Below are positions 8,158 through 16,385 of a DNA stretch of 63,776 bases, piece by piece. The DNA is taken from the NCBI GenBank assembly GCA_037128295.1, contig JBAXWR010000008.1, forward strand, positions 1-63,776. The letters are read 5' to 3'. Source of the DNA: JAAFHB01 sp037128295. Its GTDB lineage: Bacteria; Bacteroidota; Bacteroidia; Bacteroidales; Prolixibacteraceae. A program made the position numbers and the translations under genes. Positions within the stretch are counted from its first letter, which is position 1, and each line of letters opens with the position of its first letter. The notes below the pieces were generated by a model that did no database searches, was not told where the DNA came from, and saw only the letters and a list, made by a program, of their open reading frames with translations.

Positions 8158-9459
8158 CTAAGTAATCACTGGTTTTGTGAATGACTTTCCGTGAAGCTCT
8201 CCAATATCTGCTACATTTAAAAAACAATAGAAGAAACAAAAGAAAACAACTCCTTCTCTGACATTGAGCATCGACTCGAAAAGGAAATTAAAAATACTGA
8301 TACATAGAAAGATACATAACAAAGTATTCCTGGTAGAAATAGATTTGTAAAAAGAATAGGCCAGGATAGTTATTAACATTAAGAAACCGATCAAACCTAA
8401 ATCGACAAATGTTTCAAGAAATTGATTATGAGCATTGGAATGGAGACGAAGTGGATCTTTGTATCCGTGAACCTGATATTTTTTAACCAATTCGTTGTTC
8501 GTATCTCCAGGGCCAACACCGAACATGAAGTTACTCCTAACGATCTCCACACCAGATTTCCAGATATGGATACGTGAAATAATTGTTCCATCACCTTCAT
8601 TTCCCTTTACAAGTTCTGGATTCGCAATTAATTCATATACAGACTTAAACCTTGGATTTTGAAAGCCGATTAGTGCAACAAGTCCTGTAAATACAATAAT
8701 TGATATTTTTTTTGATCGATGGTACGGGTTGGTTGCATAGAAAACAGCATAACCTATAATAATACCCACGGTGCAAATGATCATTGCTTTTGAAGAAAGC
8801 AGATAAATCATAATCAGGAATAAAGGGATGGAGGCGTAAAAAAAATTATTCAGTTTTGAGTTCACGATCAGATCATTCCTCAAAAACTCAACGCAGGTTA
8901 CAAATGCAAACAACAAATAGGCCGAAAAATAAGTGGGATGGAGAAATAAAGATAGGTTGATAAACTTAAAATGGCTGCCCCCAAAATCCCAGGACGCGTA
9001 CCTCGGATCAATCGTATTAATAATCAGGCTATGAAAGCCAATACTTATCGATTCATAAAAAGCGATTGACAAACAAATGATTGAGGAAACGAAACAGCCC
9101 ACAATAAACGATAACAATATTTTTAACTGGTTCTTTATAAAATAATGGTTGCAACCAGCGAGAATGATAGGAAAGGCTATAAAAGAGGCTTTTTTCTCAA
9201 CAGCAAAGAATCCGGCAGGCTTATTGGAAGACCACAAAATACCCAAAATATAAATCGCAAAAAGCAAAATTAAAAGAACAAGTTGCGGGTTAAATTCATA
9301 TTGCCACCTTCTGCTCAATAGCTTATGAAAAGAAAGGAGTATTACCCAACCCACGATTAGCCCGGTCAATTTATTATCCAAAAGTGGCATTGAGAAGACC
9401 AGCAATAAAGTGAGCCTATCACAGTATTTTGAAAATAATGCATTCAGTTTCTCAAACAT
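8158..9459 (-). CDS. O-antigen ligase / polymerase family membrane protein
   Basis: From the ATG at 9459 (MFEKLNALF) the protein has 433 residues and roughly ten to twelve hydrophobic segments. A large periplasmic loop near residues 320-365 contains H-S-N-A-H-N-Q-F-L-E followed by GLIGFL, the signature of the Wzy_C/WaaL fold. WaaL joins undecaprenyl-linked O-antigen to lipid A core in the periplasm; other members polymerise O-units or attach glycans to proteins, so the exact acceptor is open. The longer ATG at 9504 adds 15 residues with no evident role. The surrounding GT2, GT25 and FkbM genes fit a surface-glycan role. Confidence 0.82.
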   Translation of the reverse strand: MFEKLNALFSKYCDRLTLLLVFSMPLLDNKLTGLIVGWVILLSFHKLLSRRWQYEFNPQLVLLILLFAIYILGILWSSNKPAGFFAVEKKASFIAFPIILAGCNHYFIKNQLKILLSFIVGCFVSSIICLSIAFYESISIGFHSLIINTIDPRYASWDFGGSHFKFINLSLFLHPTYFSAYLLFAFVTCVEFLRNDLIVNSKLNNFFYASIPLFLIMIYLLSSKAMIICTVGIIIGYAVFYATNPYHRSKKISIIVFTGLVALIGFQNPRFKSVYELIANPELVKGNEGDGTIISRIHIWKSGVEIVRSNFMFGVGPGDTNNELVKKYQVHGYKDPLRLHSNAHNQFLETFVDLGLIGFLMLITILAYSFYKSISTRNTLLCIFLCISIFNFLFESMLNVREGVVFFCFFYCFLNVADIGELHGKSFTKPVIT

Positions 9460-9550
9460 TATCCGGTAAATTTGGTCGAAACGAAATAAAAAGATGGGCC
9501 ACATTCCAAAATTAATGACCCATCCTTTCTGCTTCCCGGAAAACTTCCTT

Positions 9551-10675
9551 TTAAACTCTCAGGAATATTTTCTTCTGATAAAGGTAGTAAAGCACAAGCC
9601 ATTCCAGAACAATTGCCCCGAGAATGACGATCCATCCACCAAGTGGTTCAGCCAGAAAACCAGTGAAAAACATGGAGGCTTTACGAAAATCGATGATCGA
9701 TGATCCAAGATAAATTGTGATCGAATTCATTCCTATTACCTTGAAAAACAATATTTTATATGAAAATATCCCTTTGATCCATCCTTTAACATCGATGGAA
9801 AAATAAAATAAAGCCAAAAGCATAAAGCTGATCCCTGATGTCAACAGGTTAAACGGAACTGTCCAGGCGGCTTTAATGATCGGGTAAAATGGGGAAAGGA
9901 TAAGTGCAACAGAAACCAAAACTGCGCCTGTCATTGCAAGAATTGCTGCTTTTCGCTTAGAGGCCGGTTCCCCGTCACGAAGGATCGAACCGGCAAATGA
10001 ACCCATCAGGGTAACAGTAATTGCAGAGACAATACACAATAAGCCTTCAGGATCAAAGGTCTTGCCATGTAACCTGCCTGGTAAAAACATCCTGTCGATC
10101 CAGGCGTTCATCCCACCTACCTGATCAAGGACCCCTGCTCCATAACCGGGAACAGGAACAGCCAACTGCAAAATTGCTATCCCTGACAAGATGCCGATTA
10201 ACCAGGCCAAACGTGTATTAAATGATTTGGTATAGAGTACGATAGTTGCAGCAAATAAGTAGCCCAAACCAATTTGCCCAAGAACACTGGCTACACGCAT
10301 TGTTGCAAAACCATTTTTCAAAGCACCATTGTAGATAATCCCAAGTACGACCAGCAAAAGCCCACGTTTGACTATCTTTTTAAATAACTCTTTCCTATTG
10401 GCTCCTTGTTCAACCTTAGCTGTTATGGCATAAGGAATTGCAACTCCCGAAATAAACATGAAAAGTGGGAAAATGAGGTCTTCAAAATGAAATCCGGCCC
10501 AAGGCACATGCTCCAGTTGCTCCGCAACAACATCCAGCCAACCCCATTTGAGGGTTTCAGACAGGGCGACAATCAGACTGCCCCCACCAATGATCCATAA
10601 CATGTCAAAACCACGCAATACATCCAGCGATTGAAGCCGATCGGGTAGTTTTGTCTCAATTTTTTTTGTTTTCAT
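9551..10675 (-). CDS. DUF5009 / heparan-glucosaminide N-acetyltransferase-like membrane protein
   Basis: A 374-residue integral membrane protein with about ten hydrophobic segments. The N-terminus R-x-x-S-L-D-V-L-R-G-F-D-M, followed by FHFEDLIFPLFMFISGVAIPYA, is the signature of the DUF5009/HGSNAT-like acyltransferase group that moves acyl groups across membranes onto sugars. It starts MKTKK with no signal peptide. A TAnnTTTG box lies 42 bases upstream, so it is probably transcribed alone. The acceptor is unknown; acylation of a surface or peptidoglycan sugar is an inference. Confidence 0.8.
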   Translation of the reverse strand: MKTKKIETKLPDRLQSLDVLRGFDMLWIIGGGSLIVALSETLKWGWLDVVAEQLEHVPWAGFHFEDLIFPLFMFISGVAIPYAITAKVEQGANRKELFKKIVKRGLLLVVLGIIYNGALKNGFATMRVASVLGQIGLGYLFAATIVLYTKSFNTRLAWLIGILSGIAILQLAVPVPGYGAGVLDQVGGMNAWIDRMFLPGRLHGKTFDPEGLLCIVSAITVTLMGSFAGSILRDGEPASKRKAAILAMTGAVLVSVALILSPFYPIIKAAWTVPFNLLTSGISFMLLALFYFSIDVKGWIKGIFSYKILFFKVIGMNSITIYLGSSIIDFRKASMFFTGFLAEPLGGWIVILGAIVLEWLVLYYLYQKKIFLRV

Positions 10676-10716
10676 AAAAAATCAATTTGGGATTAATTTA
10701 TACCAATAGTGTATGC

Positions 10717-10724
10717 CAAAGTTA
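10717..10724 (-). promoter_or_regulatory. -7 promoter box of the DUF5009 gene (TAACTTTG)
   Basis: On the minus strand TAACTTTG fits TAnnTTTG, 42 bases before the ATG at 10675. It is back-to-back with the dnaK leader, making 10676-10951 a divergent promoter region. Confidence 0.5.
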
Positions 10725-10781
10725 TTAATTTGCAATTACGCCACAAGATACCATTAAAGGTTTCTAAGAAAATTTCCTATA

Positions 10782-10789
10782 TAAATTTG
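10782..10789 (+). promoter_or_regulatory. Candidate dnaK -7 box (TAAATTTG)
   Basis: TAAATTTG fits TAnnTTTG and lies 163 bases before dnaK, giving a long leader. There is no clear -33 element. Confidence 0.4.
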
Positions 10790-10840
10790 CTGTCGTTTTG
10801 GCATAAAAGGTGACATTTTAATTCAATTCTGGTTCCGTAA

Positions 10841-10887
10841 TTGTGCCAAATGTGCCAAATGCCGTGGCTTGAAGAAAATTGGCACAA
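10841..10887. promoter_or_regulatory. Spaced inverted repeat in the dnaK leader
   Basis: TTGTGCCAA (10841-10849) and its exact reverse complement TTGGCACAA (10879-10887) are separated by 29 bases, and a second TGTGCCAA directly follows the first arm. It is not the CIRCE element, whose arms are TTAGCACTC. The right arm followed by ACGATTGA also resembles a sigma-54 -24/-12 site with one mismatch. This may be the heat-shock control region of dnaK; function is inferred only from position. Confidence 0.4.
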
Positions 10888-10951
10888 CGATTGAAGGAAG
10901 CAAACTACTGAATAAAATTAGGAATCAACAATTTAAAACAATTATAAAGAA

Positions 10952-12862
10952 ATGGGAAAAATTATTGGAATTGACTTAGGAACAACCAACTCCTGCGTTG
11001 CAGTAATGGAAGGCAACGAACCGGTGGTTATCCCCAACAGCGAAGGCAAAAGAACTACTCCATCGGTAGTTGCATTTGTTGACAATGGCGAGCGTAAAGT
11101 TGGAGACCCAGCTAAACGTCAGGCAATTACGAATCCCCACAAAACGGTTTACTCGATCAAACGTTTTATGGGTGAGCAATTTAGCAACATGTCGAAAGAA
11201 ATCAAGCGTGTACCTTTCCCTGTTATTCAGGGCGATCACAACACGCCACGAGTTAAAATAGAAGACAGGTTCTACTCCCCTCAGGAAATTTCTGCGATGA
11301 TCCTTCAGAAAATGAAGAAAACTGCCGAAGATTACCTTGGCCAGGAAGTAACCGAAGCGGTGATCACCGTTCCTGCCTATTTTAACGATTCTCAGCGTCA
11401 GGCTACCAAAGAGGCTGGTGAGATTGCCGGTTTAAAAGTTCGCCGTATCATCAATGAGCCAACTGCTGCATCGCTTGCATATGGCCTTGACAAGATGCAC
11501 AAGGATATGAAGATCGCAGTATTCGACCTTGGTGGTGGTACTTTTGATATCTCTATCCTTGAATTGGGTGAAGGTGTTTTTGAAGTAAAATCAACTGACG
11601 GCGATACACACCTGGGAGGTGATGATTTCGATCAGGTGATCGTTGACTGGCTGACAGATGAATTTAAACGTGACGAAGGTGTCGATCTTCACAAAGATGC
11701 AATGGCTCTTCAGCGTTTGAAGGAAGCTGCAGAAAAAGCAAAAATTGAGCTTTCAAGTTCAACACAAACAGAGATCAACCTGCCATACATCATGCCTGTT
11801 AACGGGATACCTAAGCACCTTGTTAAAACGCTTACCCGCGCCAAATTTGAGCAATTGGCTGATAAACTGATCAATGCAACAATGGAACCATGCCGCAAAG
11901 CTTTACAAAATGCTGGTATGACCATCAAAGATATCGACGAAGTGATCCTCGTAGGAGGTTCAACCCGTATTCCTGCAATCCAGGAGAAGGTTCAGAGCCT
12001 TTTTGGTAAAGTACCTTCAAAAGGAGTTAACCCGGACGAAGTTGTAGCCGTTGGAGCCGCAATTCAGGGAGGTGTCCTTTCAGGAGAAGTAAAAGACGTA
12101 TTGTTGCTTGATGTTACACCACTATCTTTAGGTATCGAAACTATGGGTGGCGTTATGACAAGGTTGATCGAAGCCAACACAACGATCCCTACCAAAAAAG
12201 CAGAGACCTTTACAACAGCTTCTGATAGCCAGCCATCAGTTGAGATCCATGTTCTTCAGGGTGAACGTCCTATGGCACAGGGAAATAAAACCATTGGCCG
12301 TTTCCATCTTGATGGTTTACCACCGGCACCACGTGGAATTCCTCAAATCGAAGTTGCTTTTGACATCGATGCCAACGGGATTTTGCATGTCACCGCTAAA
12401 GATAAGGCAACCAATAAGGAACAGTCAATCAGGATCGAAGCTTCGACGGGTCTTACCGATGCCGAAATCAAGCGGATGAGGGACGAAGCTGCTGCAAACG
12501 CTGAATCTGATAAACAGGCGAAGGAAAAAGTTGAAAAGCTGAACCATACTGATAGTTTGATCTTCCAAACCGAGAAACAATTGAAAGATTTTGGCGACAA
12601 AATCCCGGCCGACAAGAAAGGGCCGATCGAAGCAGCTCTCGGCAAATTGAAAGAGGCCTATAAGGTTCAGGATATGGATGGTATTGAAAAAGCTTCCGCA
12701 GAATTGAACACAGTATTCCAGGCTGCTTCTCAGGAGATGTACAATGCAGCCGGTGCGCAAGGCCAGGGCGGTCAGGCAGGACCTCAGGGTGGAGGTTCAC
12801 AGCAGCAAGGCCCAAAAGGCGATGGTGATGTTACCGATGTTGATTTTGAAGAGGTGAAATAA
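10952..12862 (+). CDS. dnaK: Molecular chaperone DnaK (Hsp70)
   Basis: A 636-residue cytoplasmic ATP-dependent chaperone that works with DnaJ and GrpE to refold client proteins. The N-terminal phosphate-binding loop GIDLGTTNSC, the VPAYFNDSQRQATK strand and the D-L-G-G-G-T-F-D loop mark the nucleotide-binding domain. L-L-L-D-V-T-P-L-S-L-G begins the linker and substrate domain near residue 390. A glycine/glutamine-rich tail ends with the D-V-D-F-E-E-V-K motif typical of bacterial DnaK. Length and start are normal. dnaJ and grpE are not adjacent. A strong terminator follows at 12895. Confidence 0.98.
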   Translation: MGKIIGIDLGTTNSCVAVMEGNEPVVIPNSEGKRTTPSVVAFVDNGERKVGDPAKRQAITNPHKTVYSIKRFMGEQFSNMSKEIKRVPFPVIQGDHNTPRVKIEDRFYSPQEISAMILQKMKKTAEDYLGQEVTEAVITVPAYFNDSQRQATKEAGEIAGLKVRRIINEPTAASLAYGLDKMHKDMKIAVFDLGGGTFDISILELGEGVFEVKSTDGDTHLGGDDFDQVIVDWLTDEFKRDEGVDLHKDAMALQRLKEAAEKAKIELSSSTQTEINLPYIMPVNGIPKHLVKTLTRAKFEQLADKLINATMEPCRKALQNAGMTIKDIDEVILVGGSTRIPAIQEKVQSLFGKVPSKGVNPDEVVAVGAAIQGGVLSGEVKDVLLLDVTPLSLGIETMGGVMTRLIEANTTIPTKKAETFTTASDSQPSVEIHVLQGERPMAQGNKTIGRFHLDGLPPAPRGIPQIEVAFDIDANGILHVTAKDKATNKEQSIRIEASTGLTDAEIKRMRDEAAANAESDKQAKEKVEKLNHTDSLIFQTEKQLKDFGDKIPADKKGPIEAALGKLKEAYKVQDMDGIEKASAELNTVFQAASQEMYNAAGAQGQGGQAGPQGGGSQQQGPKGDGDVTDVDFEEVK

Positions 12863-12894
12863 AAGCCTTAAAAAGCAATTGTCAATCATAACAA

Positions 12895-12932
12895 ATCCGC
12901 TGTATGTTAATTACATACAGCGGATCTTCTTT
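12895..12932 (+). terminator. Intrinsic terminator of dnaK
   Basis: A 13-base perfect stem (ATCCGCTGTATGT and its complement) around a TAATT loop is followed by CTTCTTTT, 33 bases after the dnaK stop. Confidence 0.88.
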
Positions 12933-13182
12933 TGTACATGATCAGATAAAAAAGTCTAATTCCAATTGCAAGCAAAAGAGTCTAAATCCCTGTTGGTGGT
13001 AAATACGTTTTATGATTAGCAAAGAAAAGATTTTCATTGCCCAAGGGGGAAATGGAATTAAAACAATTGGGGTTTTATAGTTAGGCAATTTTTTGGTGCA
13101 AGGGTAAAATACCACCAGTAAAGAACGCAACCATCCATTATTCAAAGCATCTAATGATGGAATAACGTTAATTTTAAAAACC
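12933..13182. other. Non-coding spacer
   Basis: No gene, strong hairpin or clear promoter box was seen between the dnaK terminator and the small lipoprotein gene. Confidence 0.5.
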
Positions 13183-13482
13183 ATGAAAAAACTGATCATA
13201 TTAATTATAGCCTTGATTCCCATTTTTTCGAATTGCAAAAAGGAAAATGAAGCAATCCCGGAATTGCAGATCAGGGAAATTGCCTGGAATTCATTAAGTG
13301 AACAAGAAAAATTAACTGTTATTGTTGATTGGAAACAAGCACCTGTGAGTGAATCGACTTACAACCAAAAAAGTGTTTATGCCGTGCGCTTCAACACCAC
13401 CTATGATGAATTGCTTGGGCCAATTACGGTATATGTTGATATTTCCACGAAAGTTGTTTTAGGTCAGGCGTTAAGGGATTAG
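13183..13482 (+). CDS. Small predicted lipoprotein, function unknown
   Basis: A 99-residue protein with a classic lipoprotein signal: basic M-K-K, a hydrophobic core and a lipobox ending at C18 (I-F-S-N-C). The mature ~80 residues contain W-N-S-L-S-E-Q-E-K-L-T-V and end in a short beta-rich stretch. I do not recognise a named domain; the pattern 'trp-asn-ser-leu...' is common in small Bacteroidota lipoproteins. It stands alone between dnaK and the ATPase relic. It would be anchored to a membrane facing the periplasm or outside. Confidence 0.7.
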   Translation: MKKLIILIIALIPIFSNCKKENEAIPELQIREIAWNSLSEQEKLTVIVDWKQAPVSESTYNQKSVYAVRFNTTYDELLGPITVYVDISTKVVLGQALRD

Positions 13483-13660
13483 TTGTTCAATTAAATCTCT
13501 TTCAAGTTTTTTGATTACTTATTTATCAAAGGACATCACAGCCACCTATCTCAATAAATTTGGAAATCAGGGGTTTATCATTCTGGTGAAAGTTCGATAT
13601 TAGAGATAGTTGGAAACAAATAAAATTGACCCTGAATAACAAAAACACAGCACCGTCAAT

Positions 13661-13693
13661 TATCAAAACTTGCAAAATATGCAAGTTTTGATA
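13661..13693. promoter_or_regulatory. Perfect 14-base-arm palindrome, candidate operator
   Basis: Arms TATCAAAACTTGCA and its exact reverse complement flank a 5-base AAATA loop. The second arm ends 9 bases before a TATCTTTG promoter box, so a protein bound here would overlap the polymerase site of the ATPase relic. There is no T-run, so it is not a terminator. Confidence 0.6.
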
Positions 13694-13702
13694 ATTTTGA
13701 TT

Positions 13703-13710
13703 TATCTTTG
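13703..13710 (+). promoter_or_regulatory. -7 promoter box of the ATPase relic (TATCTTTG)
   Basis: TATCTTTG matches TAnnTTTG and stands only 4 bases before the ATG at 13715, so the transcript would be almost leaderless. Confidence 0.55.
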
Positions 13711-13714
13711 TATT

Positions 13715-13980
13715 ATGAAAAATTTGATAGAAAGAAAACAATATAATGATAAACTATTGTCGTACAAGGACAAAGATATAATCAAAGTGGTAACAGGATT
13801 ACGCCGTTCGGGCAAATCCACACTGTTGGAGTTGTTTAGAAATCGTTTACAAAAAGAAGGCGTATTGCCCGAACAAATACAGTTTTTCAATATCTTGAAC
13901 TTTTAAGGCGGGGTTACAAAATTTGGACAGGCACACTTCGCAACGGCGAAATTGATTTTATAAACCCAGAATGGTATTGA
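13715..13980 (+). pseudogene. AAA ATPase with DUF4143, internally deleted and frameshifted
   Basis: The first ~60 codons are the N-terminus of an AAA_14-type ATPase: MKNLIERKQYND, then the Walker A loop G-L-R-R-S-G-K-S-T-L-L-E-L. Intact members are about 380-420 residues. Here the ATPase frame ends at a TAA at 13904-13906. In the overlapping next frame the text reads Q-Y-L-E-L-L-R-R-G-Y-K-I-W-T-G-T-L, then N-G-E-I-D-F-I, which is the C-terminal DUF4143 signature, stopping at 13980. So roughly 300 codons are missing and the two ends are joined out of frame. It is a relic and cannot make a working ATPase. Its promoter and palindrome are still intact. Confidence 0.82.
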
Positions 13981-14543
13981 TCGGGATTTGTATGATGTGC
14001 CTGTTATAGAGTTTATTAAAGATATAACCTTAAAGGAGCTTTTAATAAAATGGGTTTGATCTATTCTTTATTAAAACGACTGCACGGCAGCAACCTGCCC
14101 CTACCGGCGGATGCATGAAACTTACCACCACCAGCGACAGGGACTTTACGAGTTGCCCGACTCAAACAGCAAAAAAATGTTTTTAAGCTGATTTTCATTA
14201 TTAGGGGAAAGTGGTGTTCTAGTATTTGGAAAACGCAATGAATAAGGTGATTGCGAAATTTGTGAAAAGCCTCACAGAAAAACCGGAATAACATAATTTA
14301 TTGCAGAAAAGATCTTTACTTTTACGGGACAGTTTGAATAAAAAATGGGTAATAGTGTTTTTTGAAGTGGACGATAAAAGGTAGCAAAGGATATTTCTAT
14401 AAAGGTATTGACAATACTTTTCATTTCAACATAATTCTTCATGTAACATGGACAAACAGAGAAAAATACCAATCAAAAAAGAGAGTAAAGTCAATTTGGA
14501 CGACTCCCAATTGAGTCTTTTTTCCCTTGAATAAACAAATAAG
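13981..14543. other. Intergenic region with short gene debris
   Basis: Just after the ATPase relic, a frame from about 13970 reads G-I-D-R-D-L-Y-D-V-P-V-I-E-F-I-K then D-I-T-L-K-E-L-L, stopping near 14069; it looks protein-like but I cannot assign it. The rest has stops in all frames. No sign of the missing N-terminal half of the VgrG gene that follows was found here. Confidence 0.5.
14502..14523 (+). terminator. Probable intrinsic terminator before the VgrG operon
   Basis: GACTC and GAGTC pair around a 6-base loop, followed by six T. It ends 20 bases before the VgrG start and would insulate that operon from upstream transcription. Confidence 0.55.
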
Positions 14544-15320
14544 ATGACAGCAAAAAAAACCGCAACAAAAAAAGTTTCAAGCTCAAAAACTACCACCCAA
14601 CCGGAAGTGGTATCTACACCTATTACAGGAACAGTGCCCGGAGCAGCAGGAATGGTTATCGGGATAGTCAGGCAGTTGAGCAATGATCCCCTCAATGAAA
14701 ACCGCATTCTCATCAAGCTTCCCTGGCCCGACGGAAGTACGAAAGAACTATGGGCGCGGGTGGCAACCCTTTATGCAACCCAAGGTGCTGGCAGCTTTTT
14801 TCTTCCAGAAACCGGAGATGAAGTGGTGGTCGGATTCTTCAACCAGAATCTCAATTGTCCGGTGATTCTCGGAAGCCTTATTGGCAGCAAACAAACTCCA
14901 GGTTATGCCCGCACGGAACAGAATCAGAAGAAAGCCATTGTAACCCGTGAGAAGCTAAAGATTGAATTTGATGAGGAAAAGAAGATCATCTCCATCCAGA
15001 CACCAGGCAATAACCAATTGGTTATTAGCGATGAAGGAAAGTTCATTCAGCTATCCGATCAGAATGGAAATACGCTGAGCCTCGATTCAAGCGGAATAAC
15101 CCTATCTTCGTCCAAAGATATCATCCTGAAATCAAAGGGAAACGTTATTATTGATTCTGTTTCCAATGTAAATATTGGATCCAAATCAGATATAGTTCTA
15201 AACGGATTGAACGTAAAAGCAACTGCCCAGGTCGGATTTACCGGTAAAGGGAATGCAACAGCTGAATTATCGGCTTCCGGAACAACTACGGTCAAAGGTG
15301 GAATTGTCATGATCAACTAA
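14544..15320 (+). CDS. Shortened VgrG / baseplate spike protein (OB-fold plus beta-helix only)
   Basis: VgrG proteins trimerise as the membrane-piercing spike of type VI secretion and of extracellular contractile injection systems (eCIS). This 258-residue protein has a Lys/Ser/Thr-rich start (1-32), a gp5-type OB-fold at about 35-105 (I-L-I-K-L-P-W-P, WARVATLYAT, G-D-E-V-V-V-G-F-F), then a repetitive beta-helix (L-K-S-K-G-N-V-I-I-D-S) and the tail AQVGFTGKGNATAELSASG common to eCIS-type VgrG. Full proteins are about 550-620 residues; the N-terminal gp27-like hub domain is absent and is not encoded upstream. It is followed 10 bases later by a PAAR gene. It could be a minimal spike, a cargo carrier, or a decayed remnant; the clean start favours a stable short form. 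Confidence 0.82.
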   Translation: MTAKKTATKKVSSSKTTTQPEVVSTPITGTVPGAAGMVIGIVRQLSNDPLNENRILIKLPWPDGSTKELWARVATLYATQGAGSFFLPETGDEVVVGFFNQNLNCPVILGSLIGSKQTPGYARTEQNQKKAIVTREKLKIEFDEEKKIISIQTPGNNQLVISDEGKFIQLSDQNGNTLSLDSSGITLSSSKDIILKSKGNVIIDSVSNVNIGSKSDIVLNGLNVKATAQVGFTGKGNATAELSASGTTTVKGGIVMIN

Positions 15321-15330
15321 ATAATATATT

Positions 15331-15630
15331 ATGCCTCCAGCAGCAAGATTAACAGACATGCACACCTGCCCGATACAGACACCGGGCCTTCCTCCTATTC
15401 CGCACATTGGCGGACCCATTGTGGGACCCGGTACTCCCACTGTACTTATTGGTGGAGTGCCTGCCGCAGTTCTGGGCGACATTTGCGTTTGCGTCGGCCC
15501 ACCCGATTCAATTGTGAAAGGTTCAGCCACTGTGCTGATCTGCGGTAAACCTGCATGCAGAATGGGTGATACCACTGCACATGGTGGTACAATAGCAGGG
15601 GGATTCCCTACCGTTATGATTGGCGGTTGA
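15331..15630 (+). CDS. PAAR domain spike-tip protein
   Basis: A 99-residue protein made only of a PAAR domain, which caps the VgrG trimer with a sharp metal-stabilised tip. The start is M-P-P-A-A-R-L-T-D-M-H, then repeated G-G-x-P-x-A-x-x-G-D turns, with His and Cys residues (H-T-C-P, C-V-C-V-G-P-P) as expected for zinc or iron ligands, and closing G-G-F-P-T-V-M-I-G-G. There is no C-terminal toxin extension. It lies 10 bases behind VgrG and 37 bases before the exported protein at 15668, so all are likely one operon. Confidence 0.92.
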   Translation: MPPAARLTDMHTCPIQTPGLPPIPHIGGPIVGPGTPTVLIGGVPAAVLGDICVCVGPPDSIVKGSATVLICGKPACRMGDTTAHGGTIAGGFPTVMIGG

Positions 15631-15667
15631 TAATTAGAACTTTAAAAATTGATTTAAGATCATTAAA

Positions 15668-16384
15668 ATGAAACGAACCTTATTTGTGATTATCCTGGTT
15701 GTATTTATAAATAACTGGTTGTCAGCTCAAAAGCTCGAACCTGTTATTGTAAAGGCTGGTACAAACCTAAATGATTATTTCCCCATGTCCAAAAGATACC
15801 TTTATCCCGAGTTTACCCTGGGAAAAGGCTTTTTTCAAAACAACAGAATTGTCCCTTGTCTTTTTAACTTTAATCTTTTGTCGGGTGAAATTGAGTTTAT
15901 CAGTTCGAAAGATACGTTGTTGATTGCCAAAAAGCAGGAAATCGTTTCTATTGTTGTGGCGCAAGATACATTTTACTATCATGAGGCTTATCTGCAACTG
16001 ATTCAAAATGGTCCGCTCAAAGTCTTTTTGAAGCGGGGCCTCAAAATTCAGGATATCCGAAAGGAAGGTGCCATGGGATCGGTAAACCGAAGCGCAGCCT
16101 CAGATTCATATAGTTTTTTAATATTGGGTAAGCGTACATTGGATTTGAAACCAACGGAAGATATTTTGCTTCAGAAAACCGAAGAGTATTTCTATTCATT
16201 AGATGGAGTTGACTATATTCCATTCACGAGGAAAAACATCCTCAAGGTCCGGCAAGTGAAGGAGGACGTGATTAAAGATTTCATAAAATCCAATAAAATC
16301 GATTTTGACTCAAGGGAGGGTATTTTAAGATTGACCGACTTTGTGAATATGCTTTTAACCCAAAAATTCGGGAAATCGAAATAA
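15668..16384 (+). CDS. Exported protein of unknown function
   Basis: A 238-residue protein with a Sec signal peptide (M-K-R-T, hydrophobic core, cleavage after S-A-Q near residue 21). The mature part begins with 'N-D-Y-F-P-M-S...Y-P-E-F-T-L-G-K' and contains beta-strand-rich segments such as FNLLSGEIEFIS. This layout occurs in many Bacteroidota hypothetical proteins, but I know of no assigned function. There is no Cys at the cleavage site, so it should be periplasmic or secreted. It is 37 bases after PAAR and ends 1 base before the hydrolase gene, so it belongs to the VgrG-PAAR operon and might be cargo or an accessory factor. Confidence 0.72.
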   Translation: MKRTLFVIILVVFINNWLSAQKLEPVIVKAGTNLNDYFPMSKRYLYPEFTLGKGFFQNNRIVPCLFNFNLLSGEIEFISSKDTLLIAKKQEIVSIVVAQDTFYYHEAYLQLIQNGPLKVFLKRGLKIQDIRKEGAMGSVNRSAASDSYSFLILGKRTLDLKPTEDILLQKTEEYFYSLDGVDYIPFTRKNILKVRQVKEDVIKDFIKSNKIDFDSREGILRLTDFVNMLLTQKFGKSK

Positions 16385-16385
16385 G

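Noticed and set aside
12343..12815. Overlapping minus-strand ORFs inside dnaK
   Set aside because: They are antisense shadows of a highly conserved coding frame, with no recognisable protein content.
14061..14472. Minus-strand ORFs between the ATPase relic and VgrG
   Set aside because: Compositionally odd and unlike any family; no ribosome site or operon context supports them.
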